Shown one piece after another: positions 1-8,731 of a DNA stretch of 64,000 nucleotides. The notes under the pieces were generated by a model that was not told the DNA's origin, made no database searches, and was given only the letters and a program-made list of their open reading frames with translations. The first letter of the stretch is position 1, and every line of letters starts with the position of its first letter. Both the position numbers and the translations under genes were made by a program. Source of the stretch: Bacillus xiapuensis (GTDB lineage: Bacteria > Bacillota > Bacilli > Bacillales > Domibacillaceae); the NCBI RefSeq assembly GCF_002797355.1, contig NZ_KZ454939.1:373828-437827 (forward strand), written 5' to 3'.

Positions 1-1
1 G

Positions 2-720
2 CCTATTCGGGCTTTATTAATTGATAAGGAAAATCGAAATTTCAATTTGCTGAAACATAAGTTAGGCACATTGCGTATCACGAAAAAGTCAAATAAATGG
101 ATCGCACAAATTTCTGTCACTACGCCTACTCCTCAAAAAACGGGATTCAAGGTTATGGGAGTTGACTTAGGTTTAAAAGTTCCGGCTGTTGCAGTAACTG
201 ATGACGGAAAAGTGCGTTTCTTTGGTAACGGCAGACAGAATAAATATAAAAAGAGAAAGTTTCGTTCTGTTCGTAAAGCATTAGGCAAAAAGAAAAAATT
301 AAATGCTATCCGCAGTTCAAAAAACAAGGAACAGCGTTGGATGAAAGATCAAGACCATAAAGTAAGTCGTGCGATTGTTAATTTTGCTAAAGAAAATGAA
401 ATCTCTGTCATTCGTTTAGAACAATTAGCGAATATCAGACAGACGACAAGAACAAGTCGTAAAAACGAAAAGAATTTGCATACATGGTCTTTTTATCGTC
501 TATCTCATTTATTGAGTACAAGGCCAAGTTAGAAGGCATTAAGGTTGAATATGTGAATCCTGTTTATACGAGTCAAACATGTCCTAACTGTTCTGAAAAG
601 AACAAAGCACAAGACCGCAAATACAAGTGTAAATGCGGATTCGAGATACATCGTGATCTAGTAGGTGCTATGAATATTCGATGTGCACCTGTGATTGATG
701 GTAATAGTCAATCAGCATAG
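2..720 (+). pseudogene. tnpB: TnpB (IS200/IS605-IS1341 type) RNA-guided nuclease, frameshifted and cut by the window edge
   Basis: The reading frame is already open at the left edge, so the N-terminus lies outside the window. The first part has the RuvC-I motif (VMGVDLGLKVPAVAV) and the RuvC-II glutamate (IRLEQLANIR). The frame then breaks near base 508, where LHTWSFYRLSH runs into a wrong frame ending at 532. The correct continuation (FIEYKAKLEGIKVEYVNP) is one frame over, as if a T were lost from TTTATT. The second part carries the CPNC/CKC zinc ribbon and RuvC-III HRDLVGAMNI, ending at 720. TnpB is a transposon-encoded nuclease guided by an RNA from the element's right end. As read it would be inactive unless the shift is a sequencing error. 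Confidence 0.9.
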
Positions 721-885
721 GGAACTATAGGTTCTGCCCTATGAGGGGCAATGAGATGCCCTCATCTTGAAGGCTGTTCAAAACAGAAATGGACTGCGAA
801 CGCTTAGTCATTCAAGAATCCCACCCGTTTAACCGTAAGGTTTAGGGCTTGCGTCTTTAGACGTGGGAGTCTCAATTGAACATGG
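721..885 (+). mobile_element. Right end of the tnpB element, probable omega-RNA scaffold
   Basis: The 165 bases after tnpB hold nested inverted repeats. The last is a stem with GAATCCCAC at 816-824 pairing with GTGGGAGTC at 863-871, ending in TCAATTGAAC. This GTGGGAGT-CTCAA end is typical of IS1341-like tnpB elements, where the guide RNA scaffold overlaps the 3' end of tnpB. The exact boundary (about 875-885) is inferred from this pattern. No tnpA is visible. Confidence 0.55.
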
Positions 886-1278
886 ATAGTCACACACTTC
901 CTCAATAGCACCCGTTTGCAATCAAATGTACATCTGGCCTCTGCTGAATAAATAGACTTCTTGCTCTTTATATTCAGCGAAAATTGTGAAGGCCTCGTGC
1001 TTGAATTTTTTCTCATTCAAAGCCGGCTGCAAAGCTGAAACCAGCGGCACTTGCATCTTTTACTAATCACTTTGCCCCCTGCTGATTGGAAGTGATGATT
1101 CCTTTTGCAAAGATTATTACATTCCTTGAATAATTAATCTCACTATAAATGGATGTTCAAAAGGATATGTTCAACTATTTTTCTTCCAAATATTTATAGA
1201 TAAGTATACTTTTTTAACAGATTCTGCGACTGTCTGGCCTTTTTTTGTTGAGATTGTAAATTGTAAATGTAGGAAATG
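886..1278. other. Intergenic stretch between the tnpB element and the ugp operon
   Basis: No gene could be supported here. Only short frames without ribosome binding sites are present. Two tandem TTGTAAA words at 1254-1267 lie just upstream of the candidate PhoP boxes. Confidence 0.5.
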
Positions 1279-1313
1279 TTAATGCAGTCTTAATAAATGT
1301 TAAATCGTATAAA
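1279..1313 (+). promoter_or_regulatory. Candidate PhoP-box array and -10 element of the ugp operon
   Basis: Three TTAA-type hexamers (TTAATG at 1279, TTAATA at 1290, TTAAAT at 1300) are spaced 11 and 10 bp apart. They sit just upstream of a TATAAA at 1308-1313. Direct repeats resembling TTAACA with an 11-bp period are the PhoP-P binding signature in Bacillus. The downstream operon imports and cleaves glycerophosphodiesters, which fits phosphate-starvation control. Confidence 0.5.
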
Positions 1314-1372
1314 AAATGCGGTGTTTGTCGAAATAATGTGATTAAATATCCATTGAGAGGAGGACAGATAAC

Positions 1373-2488
1373 GTGAGCAAAATTGAAATTGAGAATCTTT
1401 CGAAATCCTATGACCAAAAACACTATGTGTTAAATGGGATCGATGTAACGATAGAAGAAGGGGAGTTTTTCGTACTGGTCGGTCCTTCGGGTTCGGGGAA
1501 AAGCACATTGCTGAGAATGATTGCCGGCTTGGAGGAGATATCAGGCGGTACGCTGCGCATGAATGGTCAAGAAGTCAATCACTTGCCTCCAAAGCAGCGG
1601 AATTTATCGATGGTTTTTCAAAACTATGCCTTGTATCCGCATTTGACGGTCGAGCAAAACATCTTGTTTGGGCTAAAGGCGAAAAGAGTATCGAAAGAGG
1701 AGCAGAAAAAGCGGCTAATTAAAGCAGCAGATATGATGGGGTTAACCGATTATTTAAAGCGCAAGCCGCGCCAATTATCCGGAGGACAGCGCCAGCGGGT
1801 AGCGCTCGCTCGCGCGGTAGTCAGCGATGCGCCGCTGTGTTTGATGGACGAACCACTATCCAACCTGGATGCCAAATTGCGTGCGCAAATGAGAACGGAA
1901 ATCCGCCGGCTACAGCGGCAGCTTGGCTTAACCATGATCTATGTCACTCATGATCAAATTGAGGCAATGACAATGGGCGACCGGATTATGGTGCTGAATG
2001 ACGGCAAAATCCAGCAGGTCGGCAATCCGATTGAATTATATAACGAGCCGGCTAATTTGTTTGTTGCTTCATTTATTGGCTCGCCGCGGATGAATTTAGG
2101 ATCAGCTGTGCTGAAAGGAAATGTTCTGTTGATTGAAAACGAATATGAAGTGCTACTTTCAGATCAGACAGTTCATGCACTGCCGCAAAATGAACCGCTA
2201 ACGGTAGGCATTCGTCCGGAGCATTTAACGCCGGCAACGGGGATGCTGCCATCGCATCAGCTTGAGACGGTGAATGTGGAGCAGTTAGGAAATGAAACGC
2301 TCTTGACATTTGCAGCAGGGGAACAGCTGTGGACAGCAAAATGGATCGGACAGCATTTAATTCAAAGCAATGAGACCGTCTCACTTCATATCGGAGAAGA
2401 GCATCTGCTGTTTTTTCACACTGAATCAGGTGAGCTGATCCGTTCCGCACAACAAACGAATGGGAATGGGGCAATGGTGAGCGTATGA
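1373..2488 (+). CDS. ugpC: UgpC-type ABC transporter ATPase
   Basis: This is the nucleotide-binding subunit of a carbohydrate-type (CUT1) importer and powers uptake through the two permeases encoded next. The 371-residue protein has Walker [10 protein letters not shown] at about 37-45, signature [14 protein letters not shown] at 135-148, Walker B LCLMDE at 155-160 and the TOBE-type C-terminal regulatory region of MalK/UgpC proteins. It starts at GTG 1373 after GAGAGGAGGA. The stop overlaps the ugpA start as ATGA, so translation is coupled. Substrate is inferred from the two phosphodiesterase genes at the operon's end; the ATPase alone could serve several sugars (MsmX-like). Confidence 0.85.
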   Translation: MSKIEIENLSKSYDQKHYVLNGIDVTIEEGEFFVLVGPSGSGKSTLLRMIAGLEEISGGTLRMNGQEVNHLPPKQRNLSMVFQNYALYPHLTVEQNILFGLKAKRVSKEEQKKRLIKAADMMGLTDYLKRKPRQLSGGQRQRVALARAVVSDAPLCLMDEPLSNLDAKLRAQMRTEIRRLQRQLGLTMIYVTHDQIEAMTMGDRIMVLNDGKIQQVGNPIELYNEPANLFVASFIGSPRMNLGSAVLKGNVLLIENEYEVLLSDQTVHALPQNEPLTVGIRPEHLTPATGMLPSHQLETVNVEQLGNETLLTFAAGEQLWTAKWIGQHLIQSNETVSLHIGEEHLLFFHTESGELIRSAQQTNGNGAMVSV

Positions 2489-3423
2489 GTGAAGCATCTT
2501 TAACAAATACAACCGTGAATAAAGTCGATGTCCGCAGCATCAAGAGAAAAGAAGCCGCCATCCGATTATTCAAGGGATTCTTGTTTTTGCTGCCTTCGTT
2601 ATTGCTATTCGGTGTGTTTTTATTTTATCCGATGGTAAAGACCGTTTATTTAAGTCTGTTTTTAACGAACAGCAGCGGGGAAACGACCCTTTTTGTCGGG
2701 TTGAAAAATTACATCGAAACGCTGACCTCTCCGCTTTTCTTAAACAGTATGAAGGTGACGGGCTTATTCGTGTTATACACCGTGCCGCCGACGATTATCT
2801 TCAGTCTGTTTCTGGCCCTTTTGGCGAATGAAAAGCTTAAAGGAGTCGGCGTATACCGAACAATTTTCTCCTCATCCATGGGGATCTCAACGGCCGCCGC
2901 TTCCGTGTTTTGGCTGTTTCTGTTTCATCCGACCATCGGGGGATTGAATCAGATTTTACAATGGATGGGGCTGGACACGATCGCCTGGCTGACCGATCCG
3001 CAATGGTCGCTGTTTTCCGTTTCGCTATCGACGATTTGGATGAATACAGGCTTTACCTTTTTAATATTACTCGGCGGATTGCAGTCGATTCACAGCTATT
3101 TATATGAAAGTGCGCAAATTGATGGGGCGAGCTACTGGTATCAGCTGAGAAGAATTACGATTCCAATGCTGTCACCGACGCTGTTTTTCGTTGTCACTGT
3201 CACATTGATCAATGCCTTTCAAACATTCGGCCAGATTGACATGCTTACAAAAGGCGGACCGCAAAACTCTACCAACCTGATTGTCTATTCTATTTATCGG
3301 GATGCTTTTGTAAATTATCAATACGGTCTGGCAAGTACAAAAGCAGTAATTCTTTTCATCATCATTTTGCTGCTGACATTCGTGCAATTTAAGCTGGGTG
3401 AAAGGAAGGTGCATTATCAATGA
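2485..3423 (+). CDS. ugpA: UgpA-type ABC transporter permease
   Basis: This 312-residue protein has six predicted membrane segments, the first at about residues 29-50. The cytoplasmic EAA loop that contacts the ATPase ([18 protein letters not shown]) is clear. It is the MalF/UgpA-like half of the translocation channel. The start overlaps the ugpC stop by four bases, and the stop overlaps ugpE in the same way. Order C-A-E-B followed by phosphodiesterases supports glycerol-3-phosphate or glycerophosphodiester as cargo; a different sugar-phosphate is possible. Confidence 0.85.
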   Translation: MSEASLTNTTVNKVDVRSIKRKEAAIRLFKGFLFLLPSLLLFGVFLFYPMVKTVYLSLFLTNSSGETTLFVGLKNYIETLTSPLFLNSMKVTGLFVLYTVPPTIIFSLFLALLANEKLKGVGVYRTIFSSSMGISTAAASVFWLFLFHPTIGGLNQILQWMGLDTIAWLTDPQWSLFSVSLSTIWMNTGFTFLILLGGLQSIHSYLYESAQIDGASYWYQLRRITIPMLSPTLFFVVTVTLINAFQTFGQIDMLTKGGPQNSTNLIVYSIYRDAFVNYQYGLASTKAVILFIIILLLTFVQFKLGERKVHYQ

Positions 3424-4238
3424 GCATGCCGCTGTATCGCAAGGTTCTCACTTACTTCTTGCTGACAGTGATGGGGGTTGTGGTTTTTGCGCCAACTATC
3501 CTCGCTTTTTGGTTAAGCTTTATGTCCAATGAAGATATCTTTTCTGGAAACTTCTTTTCGCCAAAGCTGACGTTTGATAACTACATATTAGCATTTGAAC
3601 GGTTTCCATTATGGTCCTATTTAATTAATAGCTTCATTGTTTCGCTGGTTATTATGATGGGCCAATTGATTGTTGCCAGCTTGGCCGCCTATGCCTTTGT
3701 TTTTCTGAAATTCAAAGGGAGAAATGCTCTGTTCTTCCTATTCCTGGCGACGATGATGATCCCGTTTGAAGCGTCCATCATTCCGAACTTCCAAACAATT
3801 CGGGATGCCGGTTTATTAAATACCTATAGCGGATTAGCTTTGCCGTTTTTGGCCACAGCGTTTGGAACGTTCTTGCTTCGGCAGAACTTTAAGCAAATTC
3901 CCTATGAATTAAAGGAAGCCAGTGAAATTGTCGGCATGGGAGACTTTCGCTTTTATTTAACGGTTGTCTTGCCTACGGCTAAAACAAGTCTGGTGACATT
4001 GGGGGTATACGGCTTTTTAAGCGCATGGAATATGTACTTATGGCCGCTGTTGGCTACGACTGATGACACGGTCCGAACCGTGCAAATTGGTTTGAAGCAG
4101 CTTCAGTCTCAAGAACAGATGAACGAATGGGGAGTGATGATGGCTGGTGCCGTGATCGTTGCCATTCCAACTTTGCTTTTATTATTCTTAGGCCAAAAGC
4201 AGCTCCAAAAAGGTCTTACAGAGGGTGCTATTAAATAA
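3420..4238 (+). CDS. ugpE: UgpE-type ABC transporter permease
   Basis: The second permease half is 272 residues long with six membrane segments. Its EAA-type loop reads LKEASEIVGMGDFRFYLTVVLP, where the usual aspartate-glycine pair is partly changed (EIVGMGD). It pairs with UgpA to form the pore. It starts inside the ugpA stop (ATGA) and ends 18 bases before ugpB. It is MalG/UgpE-like in length and layout. Confidence 0.85.
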   Translation: MSMPLYRKVLTYFLLTVMGVVVFAPTILAFWLSFMSNEDIFSGNFFSPKLTFDNYILAFERFPLWSYLINSFIVSLVIMMGQLIVASLAAYAFVFLKFKGRNALFFLFLATMMIPFEASIIPNFQTIRDAGLLNTYSGLALPFLATAFGTFLLRQNFKQIPYELKEASEIVGMGDFRFYLTVVLPTAKTSLVTLGVYGFLSAWNMYLWPLLATTDDTVRTVQIGLKQLQSQEQMNEWGVMMAGAVIVAIPTLLLLFLGQKQLQKGLTEGAIK

Positions 4239-4256
4239 GGAAAAGGATGTGTTCAT

Positions 4257-5597
4257 ATGAAAAAGATGCTTTTATTCATCGGATTATCTGTTCTGCTTGT
4301 TGTATTAGCCGCTTGTGGTTCAAAAGAAGAAAAAGCCAATGCAGGTGAGCCGCAAAAAACTAAAGATGGCAAAACGGTCGTGACCTTCTGGCACTCTATG
4401 GGAGGTAAAGCGCAAGAATCGCTGGATGAGATTGTGAAAGAATATAACGAATCGCAAGACAAAGTTCAGGTCAATGCCGAGTATCAAGGCACCTACGAAG
4501 AGTCGTTGCCTAAGTTTCAAAGCGTAGCCGGTTCAGATGCAGCGCCGACAATGGTGCAGGTGCAGGAAGTTGGTACAATGGCCATGATCAACAGCGGCAA
4601 GATTGAACCGATTCAAAAGTTTATCGATGAAGAAAACTATGACATGAAGCAATTGGAAGAAAATATCGTCAATTATTATAATGTGGATGGAAAGTTTTAT
4701 TCTATGCCGTTTAACTCTTCAACACCAGTGCTTTATTACAATAAGGATGCCTTCAAAAAAGCGGGGCTAGATCCGGAAAAAGCGCCAGCAACATTTGAAG
4801 AGGTAGAAGAGTTTTCTAAAAAAATTGTAGAAAGCAATCCGAAGATGAAAGGCTTTGCTCTGCAAGCGTACGGATGGTTATTCGAAGAGCTGCTTGCTAA
4901 CCAAGGCGGAGAATTATTGAACAATGATAACGGCCGCTCTAAAACTGCGACAAAAGTGGCTTTTGATGAAAAAGGAAAATCCATTTTTGAATGGGTTGAA
5001 CGAATGAATAAAGACAAAACATTTGCTAATTACGGCACAAATGGTGACAATATGATAGCTGGTTTCTTAGCGGGAGATGTAGCGATGTTTATGCAATCCT
5101 CTGCTGCTTTGCGCGATGTGGTGGATAATGCTTCGTTTGAAGTAGGTTCAGCTTATATTCCATATCCTAAAGATGCAGAACGCGAAGGTGTCGTGATCGG
5201 CGGAGCTAGCTTATGGATGTCAAAAGGCAAGCCCGCTGAAGAACAAAAAGCAGCATGGGATTTCATGAAGTATTTGCAGACACCAGAAGTGCAAGCAAAA
5301 TGGCATGTAGGCACTGGTTACTTCGCAATTAATCCGAAGGCCTATGACGTAGATGTAGCGAAAAAAGCGCATAAAGAAATGCCGCAATTGAAAGTAGCCA
5401 TTGAGCAATTGCAGTCATCAAAATCCTCTTTCGCAACACAAGGAGCTTTGATGGATATGATTCCTGAAGAACGAAAAATTATGGAAACAGCTTTGGAAAG
5501 TGTATATAACGGAGAAGACGCGGATAAAGCATTTAAATCTGCTGTCGAGCAAGTAAACGCCGCTATTGAACAAGCGAATGCCGCACGCGGTGAATAA
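4257..5597 (+). CDS. ugpB: UgpB-type substrate-binding lipoprotein
   Basis: The 446-residue protein begins with a lipoprotein signal peptide (lipobox LVVLAAC, Cys20), so it is tethered to the outer face of the membrane. The mature part has the family-1 solute-binding fold; FWHSMGGKAQESLDEIV near the N-terminus and SMPFNSSTPVLYYNKDAF are typical of UgpB. It captures the substrate and delivers it to UgpAE. The ribosome binding site is AGGAAAAGGATG. A hairpin just downstream may keep its level above that of the following phosphodiesterases. Confidence 0.88.
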   Translation: MKKMLLFIGLSVLLVVLAACGSKEEKANAGEPQKTKDGKTVVTFWHSMGGKAQESLDEIVKEYNESQDKVQVNAEYQGTYEESLPKFQSVAGSDAAPTMVQVQEVGTMAMINSGKIEPIQKFIDEENYDMKQLEENIVNYYNVDGKFYSMPFNSSTPVLYYNKDAFKKAGLDPEKAPATFEEVEEFSKKIVESNPKMKGFALQAYGWLFEELLANQGGELLNNDNGRSKTATKVAFDEKGKSIFEWVERMNKDKTFANYGTNGDNMIAGFLAGDVAMFMQSSAALRDVVDNASFEVGSAYIPYPKDAEREGVVIGGASLWMSKGKPAEEQKAAWDFMKYLQTPEVQAKWHVGTGYFAINPKAYDVDVAKKAHKEMPQLKVAIEQLQSSKSSFATQGALMDMIPEERKIMETALESVYNGEDADKAFKSAVEQVNAAIEQANAARGE

Positions 5598-5611
5598 TAG
5601 ATAGAAGAAGA

Positions 5612-5636
5612 GGGAGGCAGCTGCCTCCTTTTTTTG
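5612..5636 (+). terminator. Intra-operon hairpin with T-run after ugpB
   Basis: GGAGGCAG pairs with CTGCCTCC at 5613-5628, followed by seven T. The AGGAGGA ribosome binding site of the next gene starts right after it, so it probably attenuates rather than ends the transcript. Confidence 0.7.
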
Positions 5637-5649
5637 CAGGAGGATTACT

Positions 5650-6405
5650 ATGACAAAAATATTTGCTCATCGAGGTTGGAAAGGCCAATACCCAGAGAAT
5701 ACATTGCTAAGTTTTCGCAAGGCGTTAGAACTGCAAGTTGATGGATTAGAGTTTGACGTGCAGCTGACAAAAGACGGTGAACTGGTCGTCATCCACGACG
5801 AACAGTTGAATCGGACAACGGACGGATCCGGATTTGTTAAGGATCACACTCTTCAAGAATTAAAGGAATACAGTGCAGGAGCTGTATTTCAGGAGCATCC
5901 GAATTTTCAGCAGGACTGGAAGGAGGAACGAATTCCGACGTTAACAGAAGTCCTGCAATTGCATCAAGAATTTCCGCATGCGTATTTGAACATTGAACTG
6001 AAAACCAGTGTTTTTCGTTATCCGACCATTGAAGAAAAAGTGCTGGACTGTTTAAAACCGTTTCATTGTCATCAGCAAATTATATTTTCTTCCTTTCATC
6101 TGCCGACTTTAATCAGATTGCGGCAGCTCGATTCAGAAGCCCATATTGCTTGGCTAATCAACGATTTCGTTCCCCAGCCGGAAGATTACATGCAGACCTT
6201 TCAGTTGGATGCATTGCATATTAATCAGCATATTTTGCGATCGGAACCGTATGGAGCGCCGGAGTTAGTTTCCCGGTTACGCGCTTGGACCATCAATGAG
6301 GAGCAAATGATGAAAGAAGCTTTTCTAAGCAATATTGATACGGTGATGACGGATCATCCGGACATCGCATTGCGCGTGAAAGATGAAACAAACATTCCTG
6401 ATTAG
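5650..6405 (+). CDS. ugpQ: Glycerophosphodiester phosphodiesterase, cytoplasmic type
   Basis: This GDPD-family TIM barrel hydrolyses glycerophosphodiesters to glycerol-3-phosphate and an alcohol. The catalytic motifs are plain: HRGWKGQYPENT near the N-terminus, then LEFDVQLTKDGELVVIHDE. At 251 residues it has no signal peptide, so it should act on imported substrate inside the cell, as UgpQ does. It is preceded by AGGAGGA and ends inside the next gene (23-base overlap), so the two phosphodiesterases are co-translated. Confidence 0.88.
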   Translation: MTKIFAHRGWKGQYPENTLLSFRKALELQVDGLEFDVQLTKDGELVVIHDEQLNRTTDGSGFVKDHTLQELKEYSAGAVFQEHPNFQQDWKEERIPTLTEVLQLHQEFPHAYLNIELKTSVFRYPTIEEKVLDCLKPFHCHQQIIFSSFHLPTLIRLRQLDSEAHIAWLINDFVPQPEDYMQTFQLDALHINQHILRSEPYGAPELVSRLRAWTINEEQMMKEAFLSNIDTVMTDHPDIALRVKDETNIPD

Positions 6406-7192
6406 CAGTGCGGTTTTGGCGGTATTATGCGCTATAATTATATTTGGAAAAGAAAAGGAAGTAAGCCGATCCGCGCCGCCAGAAATCTTTGCCCATCGCG
6501 GAGCTGTCGATCAATGGAATGAGCATACGATCCAAGCCTACAGGCAATCCATACAAGATGGGGCGGATTGGATTGAGATTGATTTGCGGATGACCAAAGA
6601 TGGAGTGCTCGTTCCGATGCATGATGAGACGATTGAAAGGACAACAACAGGCAAAGGAAAAGTTGAGGACATGACGTGGAAGGAGCTGTCGCAGTTTCAA
6701 TCGGTTTCGCCCAAGCATACGGCTCCGATTCCAACCCTTGAAGAAGTGTTCCAAACTTTTGGTGATCTGCCGCGTTATTATATTGAAACTAGACTTGTCC
6801 GAAACCGGCCTCAAATGGAGAAAGAGCTTGTCCGCCTGTTAAAAAAGCATCGCTTATTGAACAGCCAGCGAGTGATGGTTCAGTCGTTTGATTCCGCCAG
6901 TTTACATGAGATGAAACGATTAGCCCCGAATTTGCCGTTCGTGCAATTATATCGAACGAAGAAATTTTCTTTGAAGGAAGCGATTCACAGCCCGTATCCA
7001 ACGATTGGTTTAGAATCCCGCCATGTCAGCCAGAAGACGGTTGAAGCGCTTCATCAAGCAGGAAAAGAGATCCATGTCTTTTTCAATCAAAGGAACCGGG
7101 AAAAAGCGGAGCAAAAAAGAATAAGCCATTTCAATATAGACGGTTACTTCACCAACAACGTCCGTTATACAAAAGCATTATTTCAGCGCTAA
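6383..7192 (+). CDS. Second glycerophosphodiester phosphodiesterase, membrane-anchored or secreted
   Basis: A 269-residue GDPD paralogue of the preceding protein. It differs by an N-terminal hydrophobic segment (residues about 4-22) that would place the enzyme outside the membrane. Motifs HRGAVDQWNEHT and IEIDLRMTKDGVLVPMHDE keep the catalytic His and acidic residues. Where the first enzyme has NIELKT, this one has YIETRL. A plausible division of labour is external cleavage of phospholipid head-group diesters here and internal cleavage by UgpQ. Start ATG 6383 lies inside ugpQ. Confidence 0.8.
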   Translation: MKQTFLISSAVLAVLCAIIIFGKEKEVSRSAPPEIFAHRGAVDQWNEHTIQAYRQSIQDGADWIEIDLRMTKDGVLVPMHDETIERTTTGKGKVEDMTWKELSQFQSVSPKHTAPIPTLEEVFQTFGDLPRYYIETRLVRNRPQMEKELVRLLKKHRLLNSQRVMVQSFDSASLHEMKRLAPNLPFVQLYRTKKFSLKEAIHSPYPTIGLESRHVSQKTVEALHQAGKEIHVFFNQRNREKAEQKRISHFNIDGYFTNNVRYTKALFQR

Positions 7193-7194
7193 TA

Positions 7195-7238
7195 AAGCTG
7201 TCTCACAAGTCGGTCTTCCGGCTGTGAGACAGCTTTTT
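7195..7238 (+). terminator. Terminator of the ugp operon
   Basis: AAGCTGTCTCACA at 7195-7207 pairs with TGTGAGACAGCTT at 7223-7235, followed by a T-run. Confidence 0.88.
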
Positions 7239-7475
7239 AAAAAGGGAAGAAATGAAGAAGTGACAGGAAAGCTTAGTAAAAGCAGCCATTGTTTCAAGGG
7301 GGATAGAATAGTTCCAGCAATAAAAAGGGGTTGGGGGAATAGATTTATTAAAAATAAAAGTATTAATCTATTAGAAAAAAGAAAAATATATAAATTTCAA
7401 GACAAAGTAATAAAAAATGTAATTAAGATAATGGTATATGTTTTTTATAGGGGCCGTCCAATCAGTCCTTAAAAT

Positions 7476-7520
7476 AAAAGAGGGTGGAGATAAACGACTC
7501 GTTTTTCTCCACCTCTTTTT
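7476..7520. terminator. Bidirectional hairpin downstream of selU
   Basis: A long stem (AAAGAGGGTGGAG on one arm, CTCCACCTCTTT on the other) is flanked by A- and T-runs, so it can terminate from either side. It also borders the transposase remnant and could be the old end of that insertion sequence. Confidence 0.7.
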
Positions 7521-7531
7521 GGCGGTTTCCG

Positions 7532-7618
7532 CTATTTCTCTGAAAGCAGCTGACGGATGCCGGCTACTTTCAGGAGGTGGTGGGCTATAGCCACAATCCC
7601 GAATAGGGAAACTAAGCG
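7532..7618 (-). pseudogene. C-terminal remnant of a transposase (IS1182-like)
   Basis: Between the selU stop and the hairpin, the reverse strand encodes LVSLFGIVAIAHHLLKVAG followed by IRQLLSEK and a stop. The FGIVA-AHNLLKVAGIR pattern is what I know from the C-terminus of IS1182/IS5-type transposases. Only about 27 codons remain, and the frame upstream is just the shadow of selU. No start or ribosome binding site is present. I infer a decayed insertion that ended next to selU. Confidence 0.5.
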
Positions 7619-7619
7619 T

Positions 7620-8660
7620 TTAGTGCTGTGTGATTGTTGTAAGATACTCGCGAATGGCTTCGACCGCTTCGCCGGTGTTGTGGGCTTGTATTGTGACGAT
7701 TCGGTCCTCGTCATATTGATTCGTCGAATGTTCGTATAAGGGATCATAATAGTATTCGAGCAGCAGCTTTACTGCAGAAGCAAAGCAGTCTGCTTCCAAA
7801 TCGGATTCAATTTGCTTAGCGATGGGGGTATGAATGCGTCTTTTGATTCGGCGGAATGCCTCTAAACATTCTTGTTTGTAATCCCACGGCTGATAGTCTT
7901 CCAATATGTGGATGATTCTTTCTTCAATGGGCATATCAATCACCAGCTGAGTTCCTTGTTCTTTTGCTTTCATTAACTGATCAGGAAGCGTCACTTTTCC
8001 GATTCGTTTGCTTTCCCCTTCAAGCAGAAGGTAAGGAGAGGATTGGAATCGTTTCAATTCTTCGGTCAGCAAGGCATCAAATGTTTTTTGGTTATGGGGC
8101 TGCAAGCCAATTTGTCCGAATATGGAGCCTCTATGATTCGCAAGACCCTCGAGGTCAATGACCGGGAACCCTTCCTGCCGAAGGCGATGAAGCAAGGCAG
8201 TTTTGCCTGATCCTGTATTTCCGTTGATCACATAGACGCGTTGCTTGATATCTAATGCGCAGAGCTGCTCTACGACCCATTGCCGATAGGCGCGGTAGCC
8301 TCCTTTCAGGCGAAGAACCGAGATGCCCATTAAAGAAAGAACAGTGGCTGTGGTGCGGCTTCTCATGCCGCCGCGCCAGCAAAATACGGACTTTTCGCCT
8401 GGAATCCGGGCAAACTCCTTCACGAACGCAGGCAATTTCGCTGAAACGATTTCAAGGCCGCGCTCCTTCGCTGCTTGCGGGCTTACTTGCTTGTACAATG
8501 TTCCGATTTCCGCTCTTTCTTTATCGTCAAAGAACGGGATATTTAAGCTGCCGGGAATGGTAGCCTCTTTATATTCAGATGGTGATCTCACATCAATCAT
8601 ATTAATTTTGCCTTGATCCTTCAATGAGAGTAACTGCTCTATTGAAATATCTTTAAACAT
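7620..8660 (-). CDS. selU: tRNA 2-selenouridine synthase (MnmH/SelU)
   Basis: The enzyme replaces sulphur with selenium at the wobble 2-thiouridine of certain tRNAs, using selenophosphate. The N-terminal half is a rhodanese domain with the reactive cysteine in VFCWRGGMRSRT. The C-terminal half has a P-loop, NGNTGSGKT, as in all SelU proteins. The ATG at 8660 is chosen (MFKDISIEQL, preceded by GAAAGG), giving 346 residues; an upstream ATG at 8696 lacks a site. It follows selD on the same strand after 71 bases, so the donor-making and donor-using enzymes are probably co-transcribed. Confidence 0.9.
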   Translation of the reverse strand: MFKDISIEQLLSLKDQGKINMIDVRSPSEYKEATIPGSLNIPFFDDKERAEIGTLYKQVSPQAAKERGLEIVSAKLPAFVKEFARIPGEKSVFCWRGGMRSRTTATVLSLMGISVLRLKGGYRAYRQWVVEQLCALDIKQRVYVINGNTGSGKTALLHRLRQEGFPVIDLEGLANHRGSIFGQIGLQPHNQKTFDALLTEELKRFQSSPYLLLEGESKRIGKVTLPDQLMKAKEQGTQLVIDMPIEERIIHILEDYQPWDYKQECLEAFRRIKRRIHTPIAKQIESDLEADCFASAVKLLLEYYYDPLYEHSTNQYDEDRIVTIQAHNTGEAVEAIREYLTTITQH

Positions 8661-8731
8661 TCTATTCCAGCCTTTCTGCTTGCGCGAGATGCTCATTGAA
8701 AAAGTCGGCTGCTGTGCCGTTTTTTCATGAA

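Noticed and set aside
780-1016. A reverse-strand frame over the tnpB right end (804-1016)
   Set aside because: It overlaps the structured end of the element and has no ribosome binding site or protein-like features.
7224-7472. An 82-codon forward frame after the ugp operon
   Set aside because: It starts inside the ugp terminator hairpin and has low-complexity, AT-driven composition and no Shine-Dalgarno sequence.
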